NCBI GenBank assembly: GCA_944321725.1
Contig: CALUMI010000014.1
Location: 1-59,823, forward strand
Origin: an uncultured Muribaculaceae bacterium
Lineage (GTDB): Bacteria > Bacteroidota > Bacteroidia > Bacteroidales > Muribaculaceae
Direction: 5' to 3'
DNA length: 59,823 bases
Shown: one piece after another, positions 26,663 through 35,714 of the stretch
Layout: every line of letters begins with the position of its first letter
Position numbering within the stretch: position 1 is the stretch's first letter
Notes under the pieces: model-generated
Seen by the model: only the letters and a program-made list of their open reading frames with translations
Database searches by the model: none
What the model was told of the DNA's origin: nothing
Translations under genes and position numbers: made by a program

Positions 26663-28765
26663 TTAATCAAGCCCTTTGTCGCGCAGAAGCGCTCCGGCAT
26701 CCGGGCGATGTCCGGCAAATCCTTCATACAATTTCATCGGATCCTCGTCGTTGCCCGATTCAAGCACATGCTTGAGCCGCGATGCTGTGGCCGGATCGAA
26801 TGCCCCGTTTTTCATGAACACCTCGAACCCGTCGCAGTCGAGCACTTGTGCCCACAGATAGGTATAGTAGCCGGCGGAGTATCCGTCGCTGCCGAATATG
26901 TGGTTGAAGTATGTGGAGCGGTAGCGGAATTCAATCTCTTCCGGCTTGCCCAATTTTTTTGCCACGCTTGCTTCAAAATCAGCGGCGTTTACGTTGTCGA
27001 GATTTGTCAACTTATGCCATTCCAAGTCGAGCAATGCCGCGCCTACCAATTCTGTGTTGACGAAACCTTGGTTGAATTTGCTCGATTCGATGAGTTTGTC
27101 GACAAGCTCTTGAGGAATTACTTCTCCTGTCTGATAATGGCGCGCGTATTCTTGCAGCAATTCCGGCTCAAGCATCCAATGCTCGTGCAGTTGTGACGGA
27201 AACTCGACAAAATCGCGGTCTACATTCGTGCCGGCATTGCCTTTGTAATGTGCGCGTGTGAGCATTCCGTGCAGGCCGTGTCCGAACTCATGGAACATTG
27301 TTTCCACCTCGTCGAGAGTGAGCAAAGACGGGGAGCCTGCCGCAGGCTTTGTGAAATTTCCGACATTGTAGACTATCGGGCGGTTGCCGTTTGTGCCGTT
27401 GGCTTCTTGGAATACAAACATCCACGCTCCCTGCCGTTTGCCTGAGCGTGTATAGTAATCGCTCATGAACGTGGCAAGATGCGTTCCTTCGCTGTCCAAT
27501 ACTTCATATACATCAACATCCGGATGATAGACGGGTGCTCCCTCCTCTTTCTTGAAGGTGATGCCATACAGCTTGTTGGCCATTGTGAATATGCCTTTTC
27601 TTACATTTTCGATGGGGAAATACGGGCGTACTTCTGTTTCGTCGAAATTGAATTTTTCTTTTTTTACTTTCTCGGCATAGTAATAATAGTCCCAACCGGC
27701 AATCTTGAAGTTTCCACCGTGGGCATCGGCATATTTTTGCATATCGGCAATCTCTTCATGCGATTTCTTTACGGCCGGCTCCCAAATTTTCATCAGCAGC
27801 TCCTCCGCGTTGTCTACGGTTTTAGCCATTACGGCGTCGATTTGATATTCGGCGTAGTTGTTGAATCCGAATAATTTGGCTTTTTGCAGACGCAGTTTGA
27901 GTATTTGGTTTATCAGAGCCTTGTTGTCGTTCTCATCGTTGTTGTTCGCGAGATTTATATATGCTTTATACATTTTCTCACGCAAGTCGCGGTTGTCGGC
28001 AAACGTGAGGAACGGAAGACGGCTTGGCGCATGGAGTGTGAACACCCATTTGCCATCCAATCCCATTGCTTTTGCCTCTTCAGCGGCTACGTTGACACTT
28101 GATTGCGGCAGTCCAGACAAATCTTCTTTTTTGTCGACCACGAGTTTCCATTTGTTTGTGTCCTTGAGTATATTGTCGCCAAATTTCAGGTAAAGCGATG
28201 CCAACCGGCTGTTGATTTTTTTCAATTCTTCTTTTTTGTCGGGAGAGAGTAACGCTCCGTTGCGCACAAAGTTTTTGTAGTATTTCTCCAATAAGCGTTC
28301 TTGCGCTGTGGAAAGGTTGAATTTTGCGCGGTTGTCGTACACTTGCTTTATGCGTTGGAAGAGTCGCTCGTTCATCATCACCTCATCATTGTGGGCGGCA
28401 AGCATCGGTTGCACTTCTGCCCCGATGGCTTGCAGTTGTGGGGTGGAAATCGTTTCGTAAACGCCGCTGAACGCGTATGACACGTTCTCAAGCAGTTGGC
28501 CGGCATTGTCCAACGCTACTATTGTGTTGTCGAAATCAGGCAACGCGCGATTGTTGACTATTGCCTCTATCTCTTGGTTGTGGCGGGATATGCCCTCTTT
28601 AAAAGCCGGAAGATAGTCGTTGTCCGTTATCTTGTCGAACGGAGGAATGTTGAACGGCGTGTTGTAAGCCGATAGAAAGGGGTTTGAAGCATTCATGCCT
28701 ATTCCTGTTAGCAGCATTATCCCTGTCAGGATTAACGCTTTGATTGATAATGTTTTTTTATTCAT
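26663..28765 (-). CDS. M3 family metallopeptidase (peptidyl-dipeptidase Dcp-like), exported
   Basis: A 700-residue zinc oligopeptidase. It has an N-terminal signal peptide (about residues 1-26, GIGMNAS), so it is periplasmic rather than cytosolic. The zinc motif HEFGHGLHGML lies near residue 491, with the third ligand glutamate about 26 residues later (VDRDFVEFPSQLHEHW). The length and the C-terminal FNHIFGSDGYSAGYYTYLWAQVLD match the Dcp/OpdA group. It probably removes dipeptides or degrades short peptides. It is the last gene of a long minus-strand run. Which M3 subgroup it belongs to is not certain. Confidence 0.92.
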   Translation of the reverse strand: MNKKTLSIKALILTGIMLLTGIGMNASNPFLSAYNTPFNIPPFDKITDNDYLPAFKEGISRHNQEIEAIVNNRALPDFDNTIVALDNAGQLLENVSYAFSGVYETISTPQLQAIGAEVQPMLAAHNDEVMMNERLFQRIKQVYDNRAKFNLSTAQERLLEKYYKNFVRNGALLSPDKKEELKKINSRLASLYLKFGDNILKDTNKWKLVVDKKEDLSGLPQSSVNVAAEEAKAMGLDGKWVFTLHAPSRLPFLTFADNRDLREKMYKAYINLANNNDENDNKALINQILKLRLQKAKLFGFNNYAEYQIDAVMAKTVDNAEELLMKIWEPAVKKSHEEIADMQKYADAHGGNFKIAGWDYYYYAEKVKKEKFNFDETEVRPYFPIENVRKGIFTMANKLYGITFKKEEGAPVYHPDVDVYEVLDSEGTHLATFMSDYYTRSGKRQGAWMFVFQEANGTNGNRPIVYNVGNFTKPAAGSPSLLTLDEVETMFHEFGHGLHGMLTRAHYKGNAGTNVDRDFVEFPSQLHEHWMLEPELLQEYARHYQTGEVIPQELVDKLIESSKFNQGFVNTELVGAALLDLEWHKLTNLDNVNAADFEASVAKKLGKPEEIEFRYRSTYFNHIFGSDGYSAGYYTYLWAQVLDCDGFEVFMKNGAFDPATASRLKHVLESGNDEDPMKLYEGFAGHRPDAGALLRDKGLD

Positions 28766-28776
28766 AAGTTATTTTG

Positions 28777-29883
28777 TTAATTGTTTTCCTTTTTTCTGAA
28801 TATGCTTATTAGCGGGTAATGGTCAGACGAGCGGGAGTTGCCTCTCCGTGTGCTGATTGCCTCTATTTTATCTCCTTTGTAGAATAATTGGTCGATTTTG
28901 AAATAAAAGCGGTTTGCGTTGTAGGTGTAGGTCGGTCCTATTCCGGCGTCTGTGTAGGCGTCGCGCAAATCGCCTTTGACGGTTAGATACGAATAGGAGT
29001 ATGGCGTGTCGTTGAAATCTCCGCACACGAATATTCCCGCGTCAGGCCGCGCGGTTTGCAGGCTGTCAATCATTTGCCGTATCATTACGGCCTGTTTGGC
29101 GCGGTTCTTGAACGCGTTGGCGAGTTTTGTCATCAGTCGTGATCTTACTCCGCGCAATGATTTTTCTTTGCTGTTGACAGATGTAAGCTCAAGATACAGC
29201 TCTTTATCCGAAGGGGTGAGGCCGATGGATTCGAGATGGAGGCTGAAAATAAAAGCTGTGTCGCCTAACGCCTGTGTTTCATATACGCAGAACGCGAAAT
29301 ATTTTTTGTCATGGTAGCTGTAGACTGTTTTTGCTGGGTGTTTTGACAGGAAGCTCATGCTTGTTGAGTCGCTGTCGCCCATATAAGGATACCGTTTTTC
29401 CAACAGGGCGAGCTGATTGCCGTCGATTTTGCTTTTCAGATCTTTTATTTTTGGAGTTTCTTGCATACACACAAAATCCGGATCGTATTTCAGAATCTCG
29501 GCCACAGTGGAATTGTACTCACCTTTTTTGATGCCTTTGAACCCGAATGTGTTGTAAGTCATAAGTGCGAAATCGCTTTCTTGCCGCTCACTCCAAAAAC
29601 GGTTGTAGTTGATGGGTGAGAACGCCGATATTTGAGGTATTGTGACTATTATGGCGGCAAGGGGAATCAGCGCATATTTGCGATGCAGAAAGAGCCAGAA
29701 TACGGTTGACAATACTATCACCGACAGCATGATAGGGTAGGCAAGCCCTAAAATAGGGAGAAAGCTGTAGCCGTTAGGATCGGCATAGCCTATGAATGCC
29801 GACAGCAAGTATATGGCGGTCAATGTTACGGTTATCCATAACAGTATTTTAATCCAAATCGGTACAGCCTGACTTTTCCTCAT
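28777..29883 (-). CDS. Endonuclease/exonuclease/phosphatase family membrane protein
   Basis: A 368-residue protein. Three membrane helices lie in the first 95 residues, then a DNase I-like (EEP) domain. Catalytic motifs are visible: MTYNTFGF near residue 109, MQETPKI near residue 138 (metal-binding Glu), CGDFNDTPYS near residue 287, and SSDHYPLI near residue 354 (catalytic His). In Bacteroidales such proteins are common and usually of unknown substrate, which could be a phosphodiester, sphingolipid or inositol phosphate. It lies 2 nt downstream of the first rhomboid gene and 11 nt upstream of the M3 peptidase gene. Confidence 0.88.
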   Translation of the reverse strand: MRKSQAVPIWIKILLWITVTLTAIYLLSAFIGYADPNGYSFLPILGLAYPIMLSVIVLSTVFWLFLHRKYALIPLAAIIVTIPQISAFSPINYNRFWSERQESDFALMTYNTFGFKGIKKGEYNSTVAEILKYDPDFVCMQETPKIKDLKSKIDGNQLALLEKRYPYMGDSDSTSMSFLSKHPAKTVYSYHDKKYFAFCVYETQALGDTAFIFSLHLESIGLTPSDKELYLELTSVNSKEKSLRGVRSRLMTKLANAFKNRAKQAVMIRQMIDSLQTARPDAGIFVCGDFNDTPYSYSYLTVKGDLRDAYTDAGIGPTYTYNANRFYFKIDQLFYKGDKIEAISTRRGNSRSSDHYPLISIFRKKENN

Positions 29884-29885
29884 GT

Positions 29886-30716
29886 TCAGATTTTTTTACT
29901 TAGTTCTGTCAATCTTTTCTTCTCTTTTTCAGACAGTGAGTTATATCCTGACTGCTTGATTTTTATCAATAAATCGTCCAATTCTTTTTCCGTCTCTTGT
30001 CTGGGATATACTTCATTGACGGGATGACTGTGGAGAGGTTTCAGAATTACGGCTTTTTTTCTTTGTCGGTTGGTTTTGTCCCACCATTTGTGTTTGTATC
30101 CCGTTGCAAATACAAATCCTGTAGCGATTCCGCCTAAATGGGCTATATGGCCGCCAATGTTGTGAGTCCCGGCTGTCAGCAGTGTGATGATGATAAAAGC
30201 GGCTCCTATCCACTTGATTTTAACCATGCCGATGAGCAATAGGCTGATGCGGTAGTTTGGCGCACGTACTATGGTTGCGGTTGCCACCGATAGTGTTGCC
30301 GCCGACGCGCCGATAAGCCCGTTGGCTCCTATTTGCGTGAATATCTCACTGCCCGCAATATAGAAAACAGCTCCGGCAACGCCGCCTGCTATATATGCGG
30401 TGACAAAGTCTTTGTTTGTGAAATTGTCGAGAAATACGATTCCGAAACAATAAAGCCACAGCATGTTGAGCAGAATGTGAAACACGTCGTAGTGGGTGAA
30501 CATATATGTCAATATTGTCCACGGGAGGGTGATTGTTTCCGCAAACGAGGCCGGCAGTGCCAACAAGCGTGTTGGAGCGAAATCACTGCCGGAAAGCGAT
30601 GCTGCAAATGCCATTATGTGCAGGGCAAAAAATACGGCAATGTTGATTATGACAAATCTGATTAATACAGACTTGCCCATGAAAAAAGATGTCGCCTTGT
30701 CAATAATACCTGCCAC
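29886..30716 (-). CDS. Rhomboid-family intramembrane protease with C-terminal DUF6576-like tail
   Basis: A 276-residue polytopic protein with about six helices. The rhomboid motif reads IGASAATLSV near residue 138: the catalytic serine of GxS is kept, but the usual glycine after it is alanine. The catalytic histidine lies in GGHIAHLGG near residue 192. A cytoplasmic tail (about residues 210-276) is rich in Lys and Glu and ends LDDLLIKIKQSGYNSLSEKEKKRL, a helical module common after Bacteroidetes rhomboids (I recall it as DUF6576, unverified). Its start overlaps the 3' end of the second rhomboid gene by 17 nt. Confidence 0.85.
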   Translation of the reverse strand: MAGIIDKATSFFMGKSVLIRFVIINIAVFFALHIMAFAASLSGSDFAPTRLLALPASFAETITLPWTILTYMFTHYDVFHILLNMLWLYCFGIVFLDNFTNKDFVTAYIAGGVAGAVFYIAGSEIFTQIGANGLIGASAATLSVATATIVRAPNYRISLLLIGMVKIKWIGAAFIIITLLTAGTHNIGGHIAHLGGIATGFVFATGYKHKWWDKTNRQRKKAVILKPLHSHPVNEVYPRQETEKELDDLLIKIKQSGYNSLSEKEKKRLTELSKKI

Positions 30717-31455
30717 TTATTATGCCTTTCTTTTTCCAATACAGTATTATGAATATTCCGAAAATCATTCCGCCGAGATGGGCGAAATGCGCCACATTGT
30801 CCATTGTGCCGCTTACACCGAAGAACAGTTCCAGCAGGCCGTAGCCTATCACCATATATTTCGCTTTTATGGGCACGGGGATGAAAAACAAATACAAAGG
30901 TATGTTCGGAAATATCATGCCGAATGCCAAGAGTATTCCGAATACGGCTCCCGACGCTCCCACTATGGGGGCATTGACAAGCGAGTTAAGCATTTTCATC
31001 TCGGGCTGGGCGTATGTCAGTCCCTGATGCATCAAATCCGCGCCTTGTTGGTATACTGTATAGACCATCTCCGGGCTCATCAATTTCTCTACGGAGCTGA
31101 TTTGCATGTATATCACGAGCATTTGGATGACTGCCGCGCCTATTCCTGTCGATATGTAGTAAAACAGGTATCTTTTTCCGCCAAGCACTTGCTCCAACAA
31201 TCGTCCGAACATGTAGAGCGAGAACATGTTGAAAAATATGTGGGTAATTCCGCTGTTGTCGTGCATGAACATGTAAGTGATTATCTGCGCCGGATTGAAG
31301 TCCGGCGATTTCACCCAATGTAGTCCTAAATATATGTTCAGGTCGAAATGCTGTGTGCTCATCAGTACGAAAGAAATCAGCCATATAAGGATGTTGAGCA
31401 GCAACAAGTGCCGTGTCACAGGCGGAATGCTGTTAAAAAAACTGTTGTTTGTCAT
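30700..31455 (-). CDS. Rhomboid-family intramembrane serine protease
   Basis: A 251-residue polytopic protease. The full catalytic motif GASGAVFGILLAFG is near residue 166, and the partner histidine is in VAHFAHLGGMIFG near residue 228. The conserved HIFFNMFSLYMFG segment of helix 2 (near residues 72-84) is present. It should cleave membrane-spanning substrates. The insertion between helices 2 and 4 (about residues 115-155) is longer than usual and may face the periplasm. It is the upstream partner of a second rhomboid gene, the two overlapping by 17 nt, so they are made together. Confidence 0.92.
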   Translation of the reverse strand: MTNNSFFNSIPPVTRHLLLLNILIWLISFVLMSTQHFDLNIYLGLHWVKSPDFNPAQIITYMFMHDNSGITHIFFNMFSLYMFGRLLEQVLGGKRYLFYYISTGIGAAVIQMLVIYMQISSVEKLMSPEMVYTVYQQGADLMHQGLTYAQPEMKMLNSLVNAPIVGASGAVFGILLAFGMIFPNIPLYLFFIPVPIKAKYMVIGYGLLELFFGVSGTMDNVAHFAHLGGMIFGIFIILYWKKKGIISGRYY

Positions 31456-31470
31456 TGGGACGCTTTGTTG

Positions 31471-33081
31471 TTAATGGTTATCCGAAATGTTTAATAGTGT
31501 TTGATAATCTTCGCTGTTTATGGTTCGCAAGGCTTCGCGATAAATCGGCTCGTTCTCGTTGGCAATGCGGAAATAAGAGCTGCGTCCGAATATGTCGCGC
31601 GCGATTAATGCTTTTACGATGCTGCGTATAAGATTTCCGCTTTTGTCAAATTGTGCCTTATTGTATTCTACACCCGCTTTTTCCGCGTCGGATATCAATT
31701 CGGCCGTCATGCTGTCTGTCACAGTAAATTCTTTTGTGAATTGCATGTCGGTCTTATAGTGTGATTTGAGCTCATCGCGGTGTGTGTCGACGTATTTGAT
31801 TACATAATTGTTGAGTGCGCCTTTTGCCACGATGTCGCGGTAATAGTCGCTATAGTCTGTGGTGTCGACAGCGACAAACACGTCGGGCATGATGCCTCCG
31901 CCTCCGTATACGGTGCGGTGTGTTTTAAGCGTCGTGAATTTCAATGACTTGTCGAATTTCACACTGTCGGCGTTTTCCAACTCGCCGTGGTTGTAGCGGT
32001 TAAGTATGTCGAGGTCGTATTCATCTTGCTCGCCCTGTTTGTATGGCTTTTGGATACTTCTGCCTGACGGTGTGTAGTAGCGGGCTATCGACAGTCGCAG
32101 CATTGTGCCGTCGGGGAATACAATAGGATGCTGTACGAGTCCTTTTCCGAAAGTGCGGCGGCCTACTATTACGGCGCGATCCCAATCCTGTAAAGCTCCC
32201 GCCAAAATTTCGCTTGCCGATGCCGAGAACTGATTGACCATTACGACCAACCGTCCATCCTTCATTTTGCCGTCGCCTCTTGCCTGCATGTCGCGGCGCG
32301 GTTGCTTGCGCCCTTGAGTATAGACAATAAGCTCTCCTTTGTCGAGAAATTGGTTTGCTATTGTTGCGGCTATGTCCAAATATCCTCCGCCGTTGTCGGT
32401 AAGGTCGAGGATGAGTTGTTTCATGCCTTGTTTTTTCAGTTTTTTCTCTGCTTCGAGAAATTCGTCGATAGACGTGCGGGCAAAGCGGCTGAGCCGTATA
32501 TATCCGGTGCGCTCGTCAATCATGTAGTAGGCGTCGATGCTGTAGAGCGGTATGTCGTCGCGTGTGACAACAAACTCTATAGATCCGGGCACTCCGTGCC
32601 GCTTTACGCTGATTTTAACTTTTGTGCCTTTCTCTCCGCGCAAACGTTTCATGATGTCGGTGTTTTTCATGCCTTTTCCGGCAATTACGGTGTCGTCGAC
32701 TGCGATGAAACGGTCACCGGGCTGTATGCCTACCCGCTCTGACGGCCCTCCGGCTACGGTTTGTATGACGTAAAGCGTGTCGTTTTGCATGTTGAACTCA
32801 ATTCCCACTCCGCTGAAATTGCCGTCGAGCGGCTCAGTCAGCTCTTTTGTTTCTTCTTTGTCGCTGTAGACAGAATGCGGATCGAGTTGCCCGGTCATTC
32901 CGCGTATGGCGGCTTCTACAAGCATATCCTCGTCGATGCTGTCAACATAATAATTCTTTATCGTGGATTCTATGGCTTGCAGCTTTTGGCGTGGTGAAAT
33001 GTCGCGCCATTCGTCTTTTTGCCCTGCTATGACGCTTGCTATGGCAAGTGTTGAAACTAAAAATAATATCGCTTTTTTCAT
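31471..33081 (-). CDS. S41 family C-terminal processing protease (CtpA-like)
   Basis: A 536-residue exported protease with a signal peptide (about residues 1-20). An N-terminal helical part is followed by a PDZ domain (about residues 85-170: GVGIEF, GPSERVGIQPGDRFIAVDD). The S41 catalytic core has LILDLTDNGGGYL near residue 226, the nucleophile serine in NQFSASASEIL near residue 280, and the general-base lysine in GRRTFGKGLVQ about 25 residues later. A C-terminal extension of about 160 residues follows. It degrades or trims periplasmic proteins. It is 7 nt downstream of coaD on the same strand. Confidence 0.94.
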   Translation of the reverse strand: MKKAILFLVSTLAIASVIAGQKDEWRDISPRQKLQAIESTIKNYYVDSIDEDMLVEAAIRGMTGQLDPHSVYSDKEETKELTEPLDGNFSGVGIEFNMQNDTLYVIQTVAGGPSERVGIQPGDRFIAVDDTVIAGKGMKNTDIMKRLRGEKGTKVKISVKRHGVPGSIEFVVTRDDIPLYSIDAYYMIDERTGYIRLSRFARTSIDEFLEAEKKLKKQGMKQLILDLTDNGGGYLDIAATIANQFLDKGELIVYTQGRKQPRRDMQARGDGKMKDGRLVVMVNQFSASASEILAGALQDWDRAVIVGRRTFGKGLVQHPIVFPDGTMLRLSIARYYTPSGRSIQKPYKQGEQDEYDLDILNRYNHGELENADSVKFDKSLKFTTLKTHRTVYGGGGIMPDVFVAVDTTDYSDYYRDIVAKGALNNYVIKYVDTHRDELKSHYKTDMQFTKEFTVTDSMTAELISDAEKAGVEYNKAQFDKSGNLIRSIVKALIARDIFGRSSYFRIANENEPIYREALRTINSEDYQTLLNISDNH

Positions 33082-33088
33082 ATTCGGG

Positions 33089-33559
33089 TTATTCTTTTCT
33101 GTGTAATTTCATTCCCGGAGGGAGCAGTCCGGTTATGTCTTTTCCGTAACTTGCAAGCTCCCGGACGATAGAGGAGCTTATGTGGCCGTATTCAGGCAAT
33201 GTGTAGAGCAATATGGTTTCGAGGCCTGATATGTTGCGGTTCACTTCCGCAAGGTTGCGCTCGTATTCGAAATCTTGCACTTGTCTTACTCCCCGCAGCA
33301 AAAAGCGTGCCCCGTATTTTTTTGCCGCGTCTACAGTCAGCCCGTCGTAAGAAATCACTTCCACTTTCTCGTTGTTCGTGTAGAGCGATTTTATTGCCTC
33401 CACCCGTTTTTCCACATCCAAAAATGATTGCTTGTTTCTGTTGATTCCAACTGCTATCACTATTTTGTCGAACAAAGGCAATGCCCGTTCAACTATGGAA
33501 TAATGTCCTATGGTGTAAGGGTCGAAGGAGCCGGGAAATAGCGCTATTGTCTGTTCCAT
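33089..33559 (-). CDS. coaD: Phosphopantetheine adenylyltransferase
   Basis: A 156-residue nucleotidyltransferase that adds AMP to 4'-phosphopantetheine, the fourth step of coenzyme A synthesis. The opening FPGSFDPYTIGHYSIVERA holds the T/HxGH nucleotidyl-transfer motif near residues 16-19. The second motif is LPEYGHISSSIVREL near residues 124-138, the ISSS-R phosphate-binding loop. Length is normal. It lies 6 nt after the topoisomerase gene in a minus-strand operon. Confidence 0.95.
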   Translation of the reverse strand: MEQTIALFPGSFDPYTIGHYSIVERALPLFDKIVIAVGINRNKQSFLDVEKRVEAIKSLYTNNEKVEVISYDGLTVDAAKKYGARFLLRGVRQVQDFEYERNLAEVNRNISGLETILLYTLPEYGHISSSIVRELASYGKDITGLLPPGMKLHRKE

Positions 33560-33565
33560 AATATC

Positions 33566-35491
33566 CTAATGTGTCATGTCAAGTTCTCCGTCGTCTTCCA
33601 CGACGAGATTGTTTATGATAAACAGTTGCCGTTCCATTGTGTTTTTGCCCATATAGAATTCAAGCATGTCGTTAACGGAGTCTTCCTTGCGCCATACCAC
33701 AGGGTCAAGACGCATATCAGCCCCGATGAAACTGCGGAACTCGTCGGGTGAAATTTCTCCCAAGCCTTTGAACCGGGTTATTTCGGCATTGTTGCCCAAT
33801 CGCTCGATTGCCGCAATACGCTCTTCGTCTGTATAGCAATAGAATGTGTCCGACGGCGCGTTTTCGCCTTTTTTTCGCTTGTTTTGGCGGCGTGAGGTCT
33901 TTTTGTTGCGCACGCGGAACAGCGGCGTTTGCAATATGTAGACGTGCCCTTTCTTTATCAGGTCGGGAAAGAACTGTATGAGGAATGTTATCATGAGCAG
34001 GCGTATGTGCATCCCGTCGACATCGGCATCGGTGGCAATCACCACTTTGTTGTAGCGCAAGCCGTCGATCCCCTCCTCGATGTTGAGTGCTGCCTGCAAC
34101 AAATTGAACTCATCGTTCTCATATACCACTTTTTGTGTCTTTCCGTAGGTGTTGAGCGGTTTGCCTCGCAAGGAAAAAACCGCTTGTGTTTCGACGTCGC
34201 GGATTTTTGTTATGGAGCCCGACGCAGAGTCGCCCTCAGTGATGAAAATTGTGGACTCGTTTCGCCGGTCGTCGCCTTTCGTGTCGTTGTAGTGTATGCG
34301 GCAGTCGCGCAATTTTTTGTTGTGAAGGCTTACTTTTTTTGCTCTTTCGCGGGCTTGTTTGGTTACTCCCGCAATCGCTTTACGCTCTTTTTCCGACTCT
34401 TGGATCTTGTGGAGCATTATTTCTGCTGTGTCGGAGTTGATGTGCAGATAGTTGTCAAGCTCCTTCTTCAAAAAGTCGCTTATGAATTTTGCAACTGTCG
34501 GTCCGTTCGGCCCCATGTCGCGCGAGCCGAGTTTTGTCTTTGTCTGCGACTCGAATACCGGTTCCTCCACTTTGATGCTTATTGCCGCCACCATGCCGTT
34601 GCGTATGTCGGAATATTCAAAGTTTTTTCCGTAGAACTCTTTGATAGTGCGGGAAACAGCCTCGCGAAAAGCCGTTAGGTGCGTGCCGCCTTGTGTGGTG
34701 TGTTGCCCGTTGACGAAAGAGTAAAACTCTTCTCCGTATTGGGCGGCATGGGTTATGACAACCTCAATGTCCTGTCCGGTGAAATGGATTATCGGGTAAA
34801 GCGGCTCATTTGTCATTCGGTCTTTCAGCAGGTCGAGCAAACCGTTGCGCGAATGGATTTTACGTCCGTTGTATATGATTGTCAGCCCTGTGTTGAGAAA
34901 AGAGTAGTTTTTCATCATTGTTTCCACAGTTTCTTCTTTGAAAGAAAAATTGCGGAATAAATCGCCGTCGGGCTTGAAGCGTACAGATGTGCCGTCTTGC
35001 TCGTCTGTTTTATATATAGGCAGGTTCTCGATTATTTCTCCGCGCTCGTATTTTACGGTTTTGCCCTCTCCGTTGCGGTATGCTGAGATTTCGAAATAGG
35101 ACGACAGGGCATTTGTCGCTTTTATACCTACTCCGTTAAGACCTACCGATTTTTTGAATGCGGCGGAGTCATATTTGCCTCCGGTGTTCATTTTCGATGA
35201 TACGTCTACGACTTTATCCAACGGTATGCCTCGCCCATAGTCGCGAACGGCAACCGTGCCGTCTGCCGCGATGTCGACAGTGATTTGTTTGCCATATCCC
35301 ATGGCATATTCGTCGATGGAATTATCCAACACTTCTTTCAGAATGACGTATATGCCATCATCGGGATGTGTGCCGTCGCCGAGTTTTCCTATGTACATGC
35401 CCGGGCGGCGGCGTATATGTTCTTTCCAATCAAGTGTCTTTATGTCATCGCTGGTATAGCTCGTTTCTTGTTGCTCGAGTTCGTCGTTCAT
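33566..35491 (-). CDS. parE: DNA topoisomerase IV subunit B (ParE/GyrB-type)
   Basis: A 641-residue type IIA topoisomerase ATPase subunit. The GHKL ATPase domain has [13 protein letters not shown] near residue 52, [11 protein letters not shown] near residue 85 and [15 protein letters not shown] near residue 117. The transducer has [14 protein letters not shown]. The Toprim domain has EGDSASG near residue 425 and [14 protein letters not shown] near residue 498, with the metal-binding DxD. The short length, lacking the large GyrB insert, favours ParE, but a second gyrase-like paralogue cannot be excluded. The partner ParC gene is not adjacent. It decatenates chromosomes, in the cytoplasm. Confidence 0.9.
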   Translation of the reverse strand: MNDELEQQETSYTSDDIKTLDWKEHIRRRPGMYIGKLGDGTHPDDGIYVILKEVLDNSIDEYAMGYGKQITVDIAADGTVAVRDYGRGIPLDKVVDVSSKMNTGGKYDSAAFKKSVGLNGVGIKATNALSSYFEISAYRNGEGKTVKYERGEIIENLPIYKTDEQDGTSVRFKPDGDLFRNFSFKEETVETMMKNYSFLNTGLTIIYNGRKIHSRNGLLDLLKDRMTNEPLYPIIHFTGQDIEVVITHAAQYGEEFYSFVNGQHTTQGGTHLTAFREAVSRTIKEFYGKNFEYSDIRNGMVAAISIKVEEPVFESQTKTKLGSRDMGPNGPTVAKFISDFLKKELDNYLHINSDTAEIMLHKIQESEKERKAIAGVTKQARERAKKVSLHNKKLRDCRIHYNDTKGDDRRNESTIFITEGDSASGSITKIRDVETQAVFSLRGKPLNTYGKTQKVVYENDEFNLLQAALNIEEGIDGLRYNKVVIATDADVDGMHIRLLMITFLIQFFPDLIKKGHVYILQTPLFRVRNKKTSRRQNKRKKGENAPSDTFYCYTDEERIAAIERLGNNAEITRFKGLGEISPDEFRSFIGADMRLDPVVWRKEDSVNDMLEFYMGKNTMERQLFIINNLVVEDDGELDMTH

Positions 35492-35714
35492 TGTCTGTAT
35501 AGTCTTAAAATAATGAGCCTTTTACGGCAATTAATCTACAAAGATAGTCTACGCCTGTGAATTGGCAAAATCGCCCGCGCCTATGATATTCGCGTTTTTG
35601 AAATTCTTAACTACGTGACATATATGTTAATAACTTGCCGGATGTTTTGATTTTATATGGAAATGATATATTTTTGTTACAATAAAGTCATATTTTCGCA
35701 AAAAATATGGAGTG

